64,000 bases of DNA from Eurosta solidaginis (GCF_040869045.1 NC_090321.1:33353426-33417425); one strand, 5' to 3'; shown: positions 1 to 15,600, numbered from the stretch's first letter. Made by a program: numbers and translations. The notes: generated by a model from the sequence alone, not told the origin.

Positions 1-197
1 TAAATACCACCTAATTTTGATATATTTTTTATTTAAAATAAAATGAAATTTGACGTTAAGCTAGCAGACCCACACTTTTTTGCGAATATCTCGAAAACTA
101 AATGAAAACCTAAATTCTCTTTTGTGGCCCTAAAAAGCACCTAAATAGCACCTAATTTTGATATATTTTTTATTTAAAATAAAATGAAATTTAAATT

Positions 198-3100
198 GTG
201 GGTCTGCTAGCTTGACGTTTTGCGAATATCTCGAAAACTAAACGAAAACCTAAATTATCTTTGGTGGCCCTAAAAACCACCTAAATAGCTCCTAATTTTG
301 ATATATTTTTATTTAAAATAAAATGGAATTTGACGTTAAGCTAGCCGACACACACTTTTTTGCGAATATTTCGAAAACTAAACGAAAACCTAAATTATCT
401 TTTGTGGCCCTAAAAACCACCTAAATAGCTCCTAATTATGATATATTTTTTATTTAAAATAAAATGAAATTTGACGTTAAGCTAGCCGACTCACACTTTT
501 TTGCGAATATTTCGAAAACTAAACGAAAACCTAAATTATCTTTTGTGGCCCTAAAAAGCACCTAAATAGCTCCTAATTTTGATATATTTTTTATTTAAAA
601 TAAAATAACGTTAAGCTAGCACACCCACACATTTTTGCGAATATCTTAAAAACTAAATGAAAACCTAAATTATCTTTTGTGACCCTAAAAAGCACCTAAA
701 TAGCACCTAATTTTGATATATTTTTTATTTCGAAAACTAAACGAAAACCTAAATTATCTTTTGTGGCCCTAAAAAGCACCTAAATAGCTCCTAATTTTGA
801 TATATTTTTTATTTAAAATAAAATAACGTTAAGCTAGCACACCCACACATTTTTGCGAATATCTTAAAAACTAAATGAAAACCTAAATTATCTTTTGTGA
901 CCCTAAAAAGCACCTAAATAGCTCCTAATTTTGATATATTTTTTATTTAAAATAAAATAACGTTAAGCTAGCAGACCCACACTTTTTTGCGAATATCTTA
1001 AAAACTAAATGAAAACTTAAATTATCTTTTGTGGCCCTAAAAAGCACCTAAATAGCTCCTAATTTTGATATATTTTTTATTTAAAATAAAATAACGTTAA
1101 GCTAGCAGACCCACACATTTTTGCGAATATCTTAAAAACTAAATGAAAACTTAAATTATCTTTTGTGGCCCTAAAAAGCACCTAAATAGCTCCTAATTTT
1201 GATATATTTTTTATTTAAAATAAAATAACGTTAAGCTAGCAGACCCACACATTTTTGCGAATATTTTAAAAACTAAATGAAAACCTAAATTATCTTTTGT
1301 GGCACTAAAAACACCTAAATAGCTCCTAATTTTGATATATTTTTTATTTAAAATAAAATGAAATTTGATGTTAAGCTAGCAGACCCACACTTTTTTGCGA
1401 ATATCATAAAAACTAAATGAAAACTTAAATTATCTTTTGTGGCCCTAAAAACCACCTAAATAGCTCCTAATTTTGATATATTTTTATTTAAAATAAAATG
1501 GAATTTGACGTTAAGCTAGCCGACACACACTTTTTTGCGAATATTTCGAAAACTAAACGAAAACCTAAATTATCTTTTGTGGCCCTAAAAACCACCTAAA
1601 TAGCTCCTAATTTTGATATATTTTTTATTTAAAATAAAATGAAATTTGACGTTAAGCTAGCCGACCCACACTTTTTTGCGAATATTTCGAAAACTAAACG
1701 AAAACCTAAATTATCTTTTGTGGCCCTAAAAAGCACCTAAAGAGCTCCTAATTTTGATATATTTTTTATTTAAAATAAAATGAAATTTGACGTTAAGCTA
1801 GCAGACCCACACTTTTTTGCGAATATCTTAAAAACTAAATGAAAACTTAAATTATCTTTTGTGACCCTAAAAAGCACCTAAATAGCTCCTAATTTTGATA
1901 TATTTTTTATTTAAAATAAAATGAAATTTGACGTTAAGCTAGCACACCCACACATTTTTGCGAATATCTTAAAAACTAAATGAAAACCTAAATTATCTTT
2001 TGTGACCCTAAAAAGCACCTAAAGAGCTCCTAATTTTGATATATTTTTTATTTAAAATAAAATGAAATTTGACGTTAAGCTAGCAGACCCACACTTTTTT
2101 GCGAATATCTTAAAAACTAAATGAAAACTTAAATTATCTTTTGTGGCCCTAAAAAGCACCTAAATAGCTCCTAATTTTGATATATTTTTTATTTAAAATA
2201 AAATAACGTTAAGCTAGCAGACACACACTTTTTTGCGAATATCTTAAAAACTAAATGAAAACTTAAATTATCTTTTGTGGCCCTAAAAAGCACCTAAATA
2301 GCTCCTAATTTTGATATATTTTTTATTTAAAATAAAATAACGTTAAGCTAGCAGACCCACACTTTTTTGCGAATATCTTGAAAACTAAATGAAAACCTAA
2401 ATTCTCTTTTGTAGCCCTAAAAAGCACCTAAATAGCTCTTAATTTTGATATATTTTTTATTTAAAATAAAATGAAATTTAAATTGTGGGTCTGCTAGCTT
2501 GACGTTAAGCTAGCAGACCCACACTTTTTTGCGCACATCTCGAAAACTAAATGAAAACGTAAATTCTCTTTTGTAGCCCTAAAAAGCACCTAAATAGCTC
2601 CTCATTTTGATATATTTTTTATTTAAAATAAAATGAAATTTGACGTTAAGCTAGCAGACCCACACTTTTTGCGAATATCTTGAAAACTAAATGAAAACCT
2701 AAATTCTCTTTTGTGGCCCTAAAAGGCACCTAAATAGCACCTAATTTTGATGTATTTTTTATTTAAAATAAAATGAAATTTAAATTGTGGGTCTGCTAGC
2801 TTGACGTTTTGCGAATATCTCAAAAACTAAATGGAAACCTAAATTATCTTTTGTGGCCCTAAAACGCACCTAAATAGCTCCTCATTTTGATATATTTTTT
2901 ATTTAAAATAAAATGAAATTTGACGTTAAGCTAGCAGACCCACACTTTTTTGCGAATATCTCGAAAACTAAAGGAAAACCTAAATTCTCTTTTGTGGCCC
3001 TAAAACGCACCTAAATAGCTCCTAATTTTGATATATTTTTTATTTAAAATAAAATGAAATTTGACGTTAAGCTAGCGGACCCACACTTTTTTGCGAATAT

Positions 3101-3363
3101 CTCGAAAACTAAGGGAAAACCTAAATTCTCTTTTGTGGCCCTAAAAAGCACCTAAATACCACCTAATTTTGATATATTTTTTATTTAAAATAAAATGAAA
3201 TTTGACGTTAAGCTAGCAGACCCACACTTTTTTGCGAATATCTCGAAAACTAAATGAAAACCTAAATTCTCTTTTGTGGCCCTAAAAAGCACCTAAATAG
3301 CACCTAATTTTGATATATTTTTTATTTAAAATAAAATGAAATTTAAATTGTGGGTCTGCTAGC
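198..3363. repeat. Satellite monomers with an inverted internal segment
   Basis: Four monomers carry the gctagcagacccac segment in the opposite orientation, as gtgggtctgctagc, at 198-211, 2485-2498, 2787-2800 and 3350-3363. The unit at 2485-2522 also keeps the forward copy and so forms a perfect 16-bp inverted repeat (2485-2500 and 2507-2522) with a 6-nt gacgtt loop. The other three continue directly as ttgacgttttgcgaat and lack the forward arm. Confidence 0.9.
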
Positions 3364-6300
3364 TTGACGTTTTGCGAATATCTCGAAAACTAAACGAAAA
3401 CCTAAATTATCTTTGGTGGCCCTAAAAACCACCTAAATAGCTCCTAATTTTGATATATTTTTATTTAAAATAAAATGGAATTTGACGTTAAGCTAGCCGA
3501 CACACACTTTTTTGCGAATATTTCGAAAACTAAACGAAAACCTAAATTATCTTTTGTGGCCCTAAAAACCACCTAAATAGCTCCTAATTATGATATATTT
3601 TTTATTTAAAATAAAATGGAATTTGACGTTAAGCTAGCCGACCCACACTTTTTTGCGAATATTTCGAAAACTAAACGAAAACCTAAATTATCTTTTGTGG
3701 CCCTAAAAAGCACCTAAATAGCTCCTAATTTTGATATATTTTTTATTTAAAATAAAATAACGTTAAGCTAGCACACCCACACATTTTTGCGAATATCTTA
3801 AAAACTAAATGAAAACCTAAATTATCTTTTGTGACCCTAAAAAGCACCTAACTAGCTCCTAATTTTGATATATTTTTTATTTAAAATAAAATGAAATTTG
3901 ACGTTAAGCTAGCAGACCCACACTTTTTTGCGAATATCTTAAAAACTAAATGAAAACTTAAATTATCTTTTGTGGCCCTAAAAAGCACCTAAATAGCTCC
4001 TAATTTTGATATATTTTTTATTTAAAATAAAATAACGTTAAGCTAGCAGACCCACACTTTTTTGCGAATATCTTAAAAACTAAATGAAAACTTAAATTAT
4101 CTTTTGTGGCCCTAAAAAGCACCTAAATAGCTCCTAATTTTGACATATTTTTTATTTAAAATAAAATAACGTTAAGCTAGCAGACCCACACATTTTTGCG
4201 AATATCTTAAAAACTAAATGAAAACTTAAATTATCTTTTGTGGCCCTAAAAGGCACCTAAATAGCTCCTAATTTTGATATATTTTTTATTTAAAATAAAA
4301 TAACGTTAAGCTAGCAGACCCACACATTTTTGCGAATATCTTAAAAACTAAATGAAAAGCTAAATTATCTTTTGTGGCCCTAAAAACACCTAAATAGCTT
4401 CTAATTTTGATATATTTTTTATTTAAAATAAAATAACGTTAAGCTAGCAGACCCACACATTTTTGCGAATATCTTAAAAACTAAATGAAAACTTAAATTA
4501 TCTTTTGTGGCCCTAAAAACCACCTAAATAGCTCCTAATTTTGATATATTTTTATTTAAAATAAAATGGAATTTGACGTTAAGCTAGCCGACACACACTT
4601 TTTTGCGAATATTTCGAAAACTAAACGAAAACCTAAATTATCTTTTGTGGCCCTAAAAACCACCTAAATAGCTCCTAATTTTGATATATTTTTTATTTAA
4701 AATAAAATGAAATTTGACGTTAAGCTAGCCGACCCACACTTTTTTGCGAATATTTCGAAAACTAAACGAAAACCTAAATTATCTTTTGTGGCCCTAAAAA
4801 GCACCTAAATAGCTCCTAATTTTGATATATTTTTTATTTAAAATAAAATGAAATTTGACGTTAAGCTAGCAGACCCACACTTTTTTGCGAATATCTTAAA
4901 AACTAAATGAAAACTTAAATTATCTTTTGTGGCCCTAAAAACCACCTAAATAGCTCCTAATTTTGATATATTTTTATTTAAAATAAAATGGAATTTGACG
5001 TTAAGCTAGCCGACACACTTTTGCGAATATTTCGAAAACTAAACGAAAACCTAAATTATCTTTTGTGGCCCTAAAAACCACCTAAATAGCTCCTAATTTT
5101 GATATATTTTTTATTTAAAATAAAATGAAATTTGACGTTAAGCTAGCCGACCCACACATTTTTGCGAATATTTCGAAAACTAAACGAAAACCTAAATTAT
5201 CTTTTGTGGCCCTAAAAAGCACCTAAATAGCTCCTAATTTTGATATATTTTTTATTTAAAATAAAATAACGTTAAGCTAGCACACCCACACATTTTTGCG
5301 AATATCTTAAAAACTAAATGAAAACCTAAATTATCTTTTGTGACCCTAAAAAGCACCTAACTAGCTCCTAATTTTGATATATTTTTTATTTAAAATAAAA
5401 TGAAATTTGACGTTAAGCTAGCAGACCCACACTTTTTTGCGAATATCTTAAAAACTAAATGAAAACTTAAATTATCTTTTGTGGCCCTAAAAAGCACCTA
5501 AATAGCTCCTAATTTTGATATATTTTTTATTTAAAATAAAATAACGTTAAGCTAGCAGACCCACACTTTTTTGCGAATATCTTAAAAACTAAATGAAAAC
5601 TTAAATTATCTTTTGTGGCCCTAAAAAGCACCTAAATAGCTCCTAATTTTGATATATTTTTTATTTAAAATAAAATAACGTTAAGCTAGCAGACCCACAC
5701 ATTTTTGCGAATATCTTAAAAACTAAATGAAAACTTAAATTATCTTTTGTGGCCCTAAAAGGCACCTAAATAGCTCCTAATTTTGATATATTTTTTATTT
5801 AAAATAAAATAACGTTAAGCTAGCAGACCCACACATTTTTGCGAATATCTTAAAAACTAAATGAAAAGCTAAATTATCTTTTGTGGCCCTAAAAACACCT
5901 AAATAGCTTCTAATTTTGATATATTTTTTATTTAAAATAAAATAACGTTAAGCTAGCAGACCCACACATTTTTGCGAATATCTTAAAAACTAAATGAAAA
6001 CTTAAATTATCTTTTGTGGCCCTAAAAACCACCTAAATAGCTCCTAATTTTGATATATTTTTATTTAAAATAAAATGGAATTTGACGTTAAGCTAGCCGA
6101 CACACACTTTTTTGCGAATATTTCGAAAACTAAACGAAAACCTAAATTATCTTTTGTGGCCCTAAAAACCACCTAAATAGCTCCTAATTTTGATATATTT
6201 TTTATTTAAAATAAAATGAAATTTGACGTTAAGCTAGCCGACCCACACTTTTTTGCGAATATTTCGAAAACTAAACGAAAACCTAAATTATCTTTTGTGG

Positions 6301-6460
6301 CCCTAAAAAGCACCTAAATAGCTCCTAATTTTGATATATTTTTTATTTAAAATAAAATGAAATTTGACGTTAAGCTAGCAGACCCACACTTTTTTGCGAA
6401 TATCTTAAAAACTAAATGAAAACTTAAATTATCTTTTGTGGCCCTAAAAACCACCTAAAT

Positions 6461-7300
6461 AGCTCCTACTTTTGATATATTTTTATTTAAAATAAAATGG
6501 AATTTGACGTTAAGCTAGCCGACACACACTTTTTTGCGAATATTTCGAAAACTAAACGAAAACCTAAATTATCTTTTGTGGCCCTAAAAAGCACCTAAAT
6601 AGCTCCTAATTTTGATATATTTTTTATTTAAAATAAAATAACGTTAAGCTAGCAGACCCACACTTTTTTGCGAATATCTTAAAAACTAAATGAAAACTTA
6701 AATTATCTTTTGTGGCCCTAAAAACCACCTAAATAGCTCCTACTTTTGATATATTTTTATTTAAAATAAAATGGAATTTGACGTTAAGCTAGCCGACACA
6801 CACTTTTTTGCGAATATTTCGAAAACTAAACGAAAACCTAAATTATCTTTTGTGGCCCTAAAAAGCACCTAAATAGCTCCTAATTTTGATATATTTTTTA
6901 TTTAAAATAAAATAACGTTAAGCTAGCAGACCCACACTTTTTTGCGAATATCTTAAAAACTAAATGAAAACTTAAATTATCTTTTGTGGCCCTAAAAACC
7001 ACCTAAATAGCTCCTACTTTTGATATATTTTTATTTAAAATAAAATGGAATTTGACGTTAAGCTAGCCGACACACACTTTTTTGCGAATATTTCGAAAAC
7101 TAAACGAAAACCTAAATTATCTTTTGTGGCCCTAAAAAGCACCTAAATAGCTCCTAATTTTGATATATTTTTTATTTAAAATAAAATAACGTTAAGCTAG
7201 CAGACCCACACTTTTTTGCGAATATCTTAAAAACTAAATGAAAACTTAAATTATCTTTTGTGGCCCTAAAAACCACCTAAATAGCTCCTACTTTTGATAT
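6461..7300. repeat. 274-bp dimeric higher-order repeat
   Basis: The variant agctcctact (instead of agctcctaat) occurs at 6461, 6735, 7009 and 7283, at exact 274-bp steps. Each step is one 140-type plus one 134-type monomer. This is a local dimeric higher-order unit repeated about four times inside the array. Confidence 0.85.
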
Positions 7301-10300
7301 ATTTTTATTTAAAATAAAATGGAATTTGACGTTAAGCTAGCCGACACACACTTTTTTGCGAATATTTCGAAAACTAAACGAAAACCTAAATTATCTTTTG
7401 TGGCCCTAAAAACCACCTAAATAGCTCCTAATTTTGATATATTTTTATTTAAAATAAAATGGAATTTGACGTTAAGCTAGCCGACACACACTTTTTTGCG
7501 AATATTTCGAAAACTAAACGAAAACCTAAATTATCTTTTGTGGCCCTAAAAAGCACCTAAATAGCTCCTAATTTTGATATATTTTTTATTTAAAATAAAA
7601 TGAAATTTGACGTTAAGCTAGCAGACCCACACTTTTTTGCGAATATCTTTAAAACTAAATGAAAACTTAAATTATCTTTTGTGACCCTAAAAAGCACCTA
7701 AATAGCTCCTAATTTTGATATATTTTTTATTTAAAATAAAATGAAATTTGACGTTAAGCTAGCACACCCACACATTTTTGCGAATATCTTAAAAACTAAA
7801 TGAAAACCTAAATTATCTTTTGTGACCCTAAAAAGCACCTAAATAGCTCCTAATTTTGATATATTTTTTATTTAAAATAAAATGAAATTTGACGTTAAGC
7901 TATCAGACCCACACTTTTTTGCGAATATCTTAAAAACTAAATGAAAACTTAAATTATCTTTTGTGGCCCTAAAAAGCACCTAAATAGCTCCTAATTTTGA
8001 TATATTTTTTATTTAAAATAAAATAACGTTAAGCTAGCAGACCCACACTTTTTTGCGAATATCTTAAAAACTAAACGAAAACCTAAATTATCTTTTGTGG
8101 CCCTAAAAAGCACCTAAATAGCTCCTAATTTTGATATATTTTTTATTTAAAATAAAATGAAATTTGATGTTAAGCTAGCAGACCCACACTTTTTTGCGAA
8201 TATCATAAAAACTAAATGAAAACTTAAATTATCTTTTGTGGCCCTAAAAACCACCTAAATAGCTCCTAATTTTGATATATTTTTATTTAAAATAAAATGG
8301 AATTTGACGTTAAGCTAGCCGACACACACTTTTTTGCGAATATTTCGAAAACTAAACGAAAACCTAAATTATCTTTTGTGGCCCTAAAAACCACCTAAAT
8401 AGCTCCTAATTTTGATATATTTTTTATTTAAAATAAAATGAAATTTGACGTTAAGCTAGCCGACCCACACTTTTTTGCGAATATTTCGAAAACTAAACGA
8501 AAACCTAAATTATCTTTTGTGGCCCTAAAAAGCACCTAAATAGCTCCTAATTTTGATATATTTTTTATTTAAAATAAAATGAAATTTGACGTTAAGCTAG
8601 CAGACCCACACTTTTTTGCGAATATCTTAAAAACTAAATGAAAACTTAAATTATCTTTTGTGACCCTAAAAAGCACCTAAATAGCTCCTAATTTTGATAT
8701 ATTTTTTATTTAAAATAAAATGAAATTTGACGTTAAGCTAGCACACCCACACATTTTTGCGAATATCTTAAAAACTAAATGAAAACCTAAATTATCTTTT
8801 GTGACCCTAAAAAGCACCTAAATAGCTCCTAATTTTGATATATTTTTTATTTAAAATAAAATGAAATTTGACGTTAAGCTATCAGACCCACACTTTTTTG
8901 CGAATATCTTAAAAACTAAATGAAAACTTAAATTATCTTTTGTGGCCCTAAAAAGCACCTAAATAGCTCCTAATTTTGATATATTTTTTATTAAAATAAA
9001 ATAACGTTAAGCTAGCAGACCCACACTTTTTTGCGAATATCTTAAAAACTAAATGAAAACTTAAATTATCTTTTGTGGCCCTAAAAGGCACCTAAATAGC
9101 TCCTAATTTTGATATATTTTTATTTAAAATAAAATAACGTTAAGCTAGCAGACCCACACATTTTTGCGAATATCTTAAAAACTAAATGAAAAGCTAAATT
9201 ATCTTTTGTGGCCCTAAAAACACCTAAATAGCTTCTAATTTTGATATATTTTTTATTTAAAATAAAATAACGTTAAGCTAGCAGACCCACACATTTTTGC
9301 GAATATCTTAAAAACTAAATGAAAACTTAAATTATCTTTTGTGGCCCTAAAAAGCACCTAAATAGCTCCTAATTTTGATATAGTTTTTATTTAAAATAAA
9401 ATGAAATTTGACGTTAAACTAGCAGACCCACACTTTTTTGCGAATATCTTAAAAACTAAATGAAAACTTAAATTATCTTTTGTGGCCCTAAAAACACCTA
9501 AATAGCTCCTAATTTTGATATAGTTTTTATTTAAAATAAAATGAAATTTGACGTTAAACTAGCAGACCCACACTTTTTTGCGAATATCTTAAAAACTAAA
9601 TGAAAACTTAAATTATCTTTTGTGGCCCTAAAAACACCTAAATAGCTTCTAATTTTGATATATTTTTTATTTAAAATAAAATAACGTTAAGCTACCAGAC
9701 CCACACATTTTTGCGAATATCTTAAAAACTAAATGAAAACCTAAATTATCTTTTGTGGCCCTAAAAACACCTAAATAGCTCCTAATTTTGATATATTTTT
9801 TATTTAAAATAAAATAACGTTAAGCTAGCAGACCCACACTTTTTTGCGAATATCTTAAAAACTAAATGAAAACTTAAATTATCTTTTGTGGCCCTAAAAA
9901 GCACCTAAATAGCTCCTAATTTTGATATAGTTTTTATTTAAAATAAAATGAAATTTGACGTTAAACTAGCAGACCCACACTTTTTTGCGAATATCTTAAA
10001 AACTAAATGAAAACTTAAATTATCTTTTGTGGCCCTAAAAACCACCTAAATAGCTCCTAATTTTGATATATTTTTATTTAAAATAAAATGAAATTTGACG
10101 TTAAGCTAGCCGACCCACACTTTTTTGCGAATATTTCGAAAACTAAACGAAAACCTAAATTATCTTTTGTGGCCCTAAAAACCACCTAAATAGCTCCTAA
10201 TTTTGATATATTTTTTATTTAAAATAAAATGAAATTTGACGTTAAGCTAGCCGACCCACACTTATTTGCGAATATTTCGAAAACTAAACGAAAACCTAAA

Positions 10301-12600
10301 TTATCTTTTGTGGCCCTAAAAAGCACCTAAATAGCTCCTAATTTTGATATATTTTTATTTAAAATAAAATGAAATTTGACGTTAAGCTAGCCGACCCACA
10401 CTTTTTTGCGAATATTTCGAAAACTAAACGAAAACCTAAATTATCTTTTGTGGCCCTAAAAACCACCTAAATAGCTCCTAATTTTGATATATTTTTATTT
10501 AAAATAAAATGAAATTTGACGTTAAGCTAGCCGACCCACACTTTTTTGCGAATATTTCGAAAACTAAACGAAAACCTAAATTATCTTTTGTGACCCTAAA
10601 AAGCACCTAAATAGCTCCTAATTTTGATATATTTTTTATTTAAAATAAAATGGAATTTGACGTTAAGCTAGCAGACCCACACTTTTTTGCGAATATCTTA
10701 AAAACTAAATGAAAACTTAAATTATCTTTTGTGGCCCTAAAAACCACCTAAATAGCTCCTAATTTTGATATATTTTTATTTAAAATAAAATGGAATTTGA
10801 CGTTAAGCTAGCCGACCCACACTTTTTTGCGAATATTTCGAAAACTAAACGAAAACCTAAATTATCTTTTGTGGCCCTAAAAACCACCTAAATAGCTCCT
10901 AATTTTGATATATTTTTTATTTAAAATAAAATGAAATTTGACGTTAAGCTAGCCGACCCACACTTTTTTGCGAATATTTCGAAAACTAAACGAAAACCTA
11001 AATTATCTTTTGTGGCCCTAAAAAGCACCTAAATAGCTCCCAATTTTGATATATTTTTATTTAAAATAAAATAACGTTAAGCTAGCACACCCACACATTT
11101 TTGCGAATATCTTAAAAACTAAATGAAAACCTAAATTATCTTTTGTGACCCTAAAAAGCACCTAAATAGCTCCTAATTTTGATATATTTTTTATTTAAAA
11201 TAAAATGAAATTTGACGTTAAGCTAGCCGACCCACACTTTTTTGCGAATATTTCGAAAACTAAACGAAAACCTAAATTATCTTTTGTGGCCCTAAAAAGC
11301 ACCTAAATAGCTCCCAATTTTGATATATTTTTATTTAAAATAAAATAACGTTAAGCTAGCAGACCCACACTTTTTTGCGAATATCTTAAAAACTAAATGA
11401 AAACTTAAATTATCTTTTGTGGCCCTAAAAACCACCTAAATAGCTCCTAATTTTGATATATTTTTATTTAAAATAAAATGGAATTTGACGTTAAGCTAGC
11501 CGACCCACACTTTTTTGCGAATATTTCGAAAACTAAACGAAAACCTAAATTATCTTTTGTGGCCCTAAAAACCACCTAAATAGCTCCTAATTTTGATATA
11601 TTTTTTATTTAAAATAAAATGAAATTTGACGTTAAGCTAGCCGACCCACACTTTTTTGCGAATATTTCGAAAACTAAACGAAAACCTAAATTATCTTTTG
11701 TGGCCCTAAAAAGCACCTAAATAGCTCCCAATTTTGATATATTTTTATTTAAAATAAAATAACGTTAAGCTAGCACACCCACACATTTTTGCGAATATCT
11801 TAAAAACTAAATGAAAACCTAAATTATCTTTTGTGACCCTAAAAAGCACCTAAATAGCTCCTAATTTTGATATATTTTTATTTAAAATAAAATGGAATTT
11901 GACGTTAAGCTAGCCGACCCACACTTTTTTGCGAATATTTCGAAAACTAAACGAAAACCTAAATTATCTTTTGTGGCCTTAAAAACCACCTAAATAGCTC
12001 CTAATTTTGATATATTTTTTATTTAAAATAAAATGAAATTTGACGTTAAGCTAGCCGACCCACACTTTTTTGCGAATATTTCGAAAACTAAACGAAAACC
12101 TAAATTATCTTTTGTGGCCCTAAAAAGCACCTAAATAGCTCCCAATTTTGATATATTTTTATTTAAAATAAAATAACGTTAAGCTAGCACACCCACACAT
12201 TTTTGCGAATATCTTAAAAACTAAATGAAAACCTAAATTATCTTTTGTGGCCCTAAAAAGCACCTAAATAGCTCCTAATTTTGATATATTTTTTATTTAA
12301 AATAAAATAACGTTAAGCTAGCAGACCCACACTTTTTTGCGAATATCTTAAAAACTAAATGAAAACTTAAATTATCTTTTGTGGCCCTAAAAAACACCTA
12401 AATAGCTCCTAATTTTAATATATTTTTTATTTAAAATAAAATAACGTTAAGCTAGCAGACCCACACATTTTTGCGAATATCTTAAAAACTAAATGAAAAC
12501 TTAAATTATCTTTTGTGGCCCTAAAAAACACCTAAATAGCTCCTAATTTTGATATATTTTTTATTTAAAATAAAATAACGTTAAGCTAGCAGACCCACAC

Positions 12601-15600
12601 ATAAATAAATAAAAATATCTTAAAAACTAAATGAAAACCTAAATTATCTTTTGTGGCCCTAAAAACACCTAAATAGGTTCTAATTTTGATATATTTTTTA
12701 TTTAAAATAAAATGAAATTTGACGTTAAGCTAGCAGACCCACACTTTTTTGCGAATATCTTAAAAACTAAATGAAAACTTAAATTATCTTTTGTGGCCCT
12801 AAAAAGCACCTAAATAGCTCCTAATTTTGATATATTTTTTATTTAAAATAAAATAACGTTAAGCTAGCAGACGCACACTTTGTTGCGAATATCTTAAAAA
12901 CTAAATGAAAACTTAAATTATCTTTTGTGGCCCTAAAAAGCACTTAAATAGCTCCTAATTTTGATATATTTTTTATTTAAAATAAAATAACGTTAAGCTA
13001 GCAGACCCACACATTTTTGCGAATATCTTAAAAACTAAGTGAAAACTTAAATTATCTTTTGTGGCCCTAAATAGCTCCTAATTTTGATATATTTTTTATT
13101 TAAAATAAAATAACGTTAAGCTAGCAGACCCACACATAAATAAATAAAAATATCTTAAAAACTAAATGAAAACCTAAATTATCTTTTGTGGCCCTAAAAA
13201 CACCTAAATAGGTTCTAATTTTGATATATTTTTTATTTAAAATAAAATGAAATTTGACGTTAAGCTAGCAGACCCACACTTTTTTGCGAATATCTTAAAA
13301 ACTAAATGAAAACTTAAATTATCTTTTGTGGCCCTAAAAAGCACCTAAATAGCTCCTAATTTTGATATATTTTTTATTTAAAATAAAATAACGTTAAGCT
13401 AGCAGACCCACACATAAATAAATAAAAATATCTTAAAAACTAAATGAAAACCTAAATTATCTTTTGTGGCCCTAAAAACACCTAAATAGGTTCTAATTTT
13501 GATATATTTTTTATTTAAAATAAAATGAAATTTGACGTTAAGCTAGCAGACCCACACTTTTTTGCGAATATCTTAAAAACTAAATGAAAACTTAAATTAT
13601 CTTTTGTGGCCCTAAAAAGCACCTAAATAGCTCCTAATTTTGATATATTTTTTATTTAAAATAAAATAACGTTAAGCTAGCAGACGCACACTTTTTTGCG
13701 AATATCTTAAAAACTAAATGAAAACTTAAATTATCTTTTGTGGCCCTAAAAAGCACCTAAATAGCTCCTAATTTTGATATATTTTTTATTTAAAATAAAA
13801 TAACGTTAAGCTAGCAGACCCACACATAAATAAATAAAAATATCTTAAAAACTAAATGAAAACCTAAATTATCTTTTGTGGCCCTAAAAACACCTAAATA
13901 GGTTCTAATTTTGATATATTTTTTATTTAAAATAAAATGAAATTTGACGTTAAGCTAGCAGACCCACACTTTTTTGCGAATATCTTAAAAACTAAATGAA
14001 AACTTAAATTATCTTTTGTGGCCCTAAAAAGCACCTAAATAGCTCCTAATTTTGATATGTTTTTTATTTAAAATAAAATAACGTTAAGCTAGCAGACGCA
14101 CACTTTTTTGCGAATATCTTAAAAACTAAATGAAAACTTAAATTATCTTTTGTGGCCCTAAAAAGCACCTAAATAGCTCCTAATTTTGATATATTTTTTA
14201 TTTAAAATAAAATAACGTTAAGCTAGCAGACCCACACATAAATAAATAAAAATATCTTAAAAACTAAATGAAAACCTAAATTATCTTTTGTGGCCCTAAA
14301 AACACCTAAATAGGTTCTAATTTTGATATATTTTTTATTTAAAATAAAATGAAATTTGACGTTAAGCTAGCAGACCCACACTTTTTTGCGAATATCTTAA
14401 AAACTAAATGAAAACTTAAATTATCTTTTGTGGCCCTAAAAAGCACCTAAATAGCTCCTAATTTTGATATATTTTTTATTTAAAATAAAATAACGTTAAG
14501 CTAGCAGACGCACACTTTTTTAAAAACTAAATGAAAACTTAAATTATCTTTTGTGGCCCTAAAAAGCACCTAAATAGCTCCTAATTTTGATATATTTTTT
14601 ATTTAAAATAAAATAACGTTTAGCTAGCAGACGCACACTTTTTTGCGAATATATTAAAAACTAAATGAAAACTTAAATTATCTTTTGTGGCCCTAAAAAG
14701 CACCTAAATAGCTCCTAATTTTGATATATTTTTTATTTAAAATAAAATAACGTTAAGCTAGCAGACCCACACATAAATAAATAAAAATATCTTAAAAACT
14801 AAATGAAAACCTAAATTATCTTTTGTGGCCCTAAAAACACCTAAATAGGTTCTAATTTTGATATATTTTTTATTTAAAATAAAATGAAATTTGACGTTAA
14901 GCTAGCAGACCCACACTTTTTTGCGAATATCTTAAAAACTAAATGAAAACTTAAATTATCTTTTGTGGCCCTAAAAAGCACCTAAATAGCTCCTAATTTT
15001 GATATATTTTTTATTTAAAATAAAATAACGTTAAGCTAGCAGACGCACACTTTTTTGCGAATATATTAAAAACTAAATGAAAACTTAAATTATCTTTTGT
15101 GGCCCTAAAAAGCACCTAAATAGCTCCTAATTTTGATATATTTTTTATTTAAAATAAAATAACGTTAAGCTAGCAGACCCACACATAAATAAATAAAAAT
15201 ATCTTAAAAACTAAATGAAAACCTAAATTATCTTTTGTGGCCCTAAAAACACCTAAACAGGTTCTAATTTTGATATATTTTTTATTTAAAATAAAATGAA
15301 ATTTGACGTTAAGCTAGCAGACCCACACATTTTTGCGAATATCTTAAAAACTAAGTGAAAACTTAAATTATCTTTTGTGGCCCTAAATAGCTCCTAATTT
15401 TGATATATTTTTTATTTAAAATAAAATAACGTTAAGCTAGCAGACCCACACATAAATAAATAAAAATATCTTAAAAACTAAATGAAAACCTAAATTATCT
15501 TTTGTGGCCCTAAAAACACCTAAATAGGTTCTAATTTTGATATATTTTTTATTTAAAATAAAATGAAATTTGACGTTAAGCTAGCAGACCCACACTTTTT

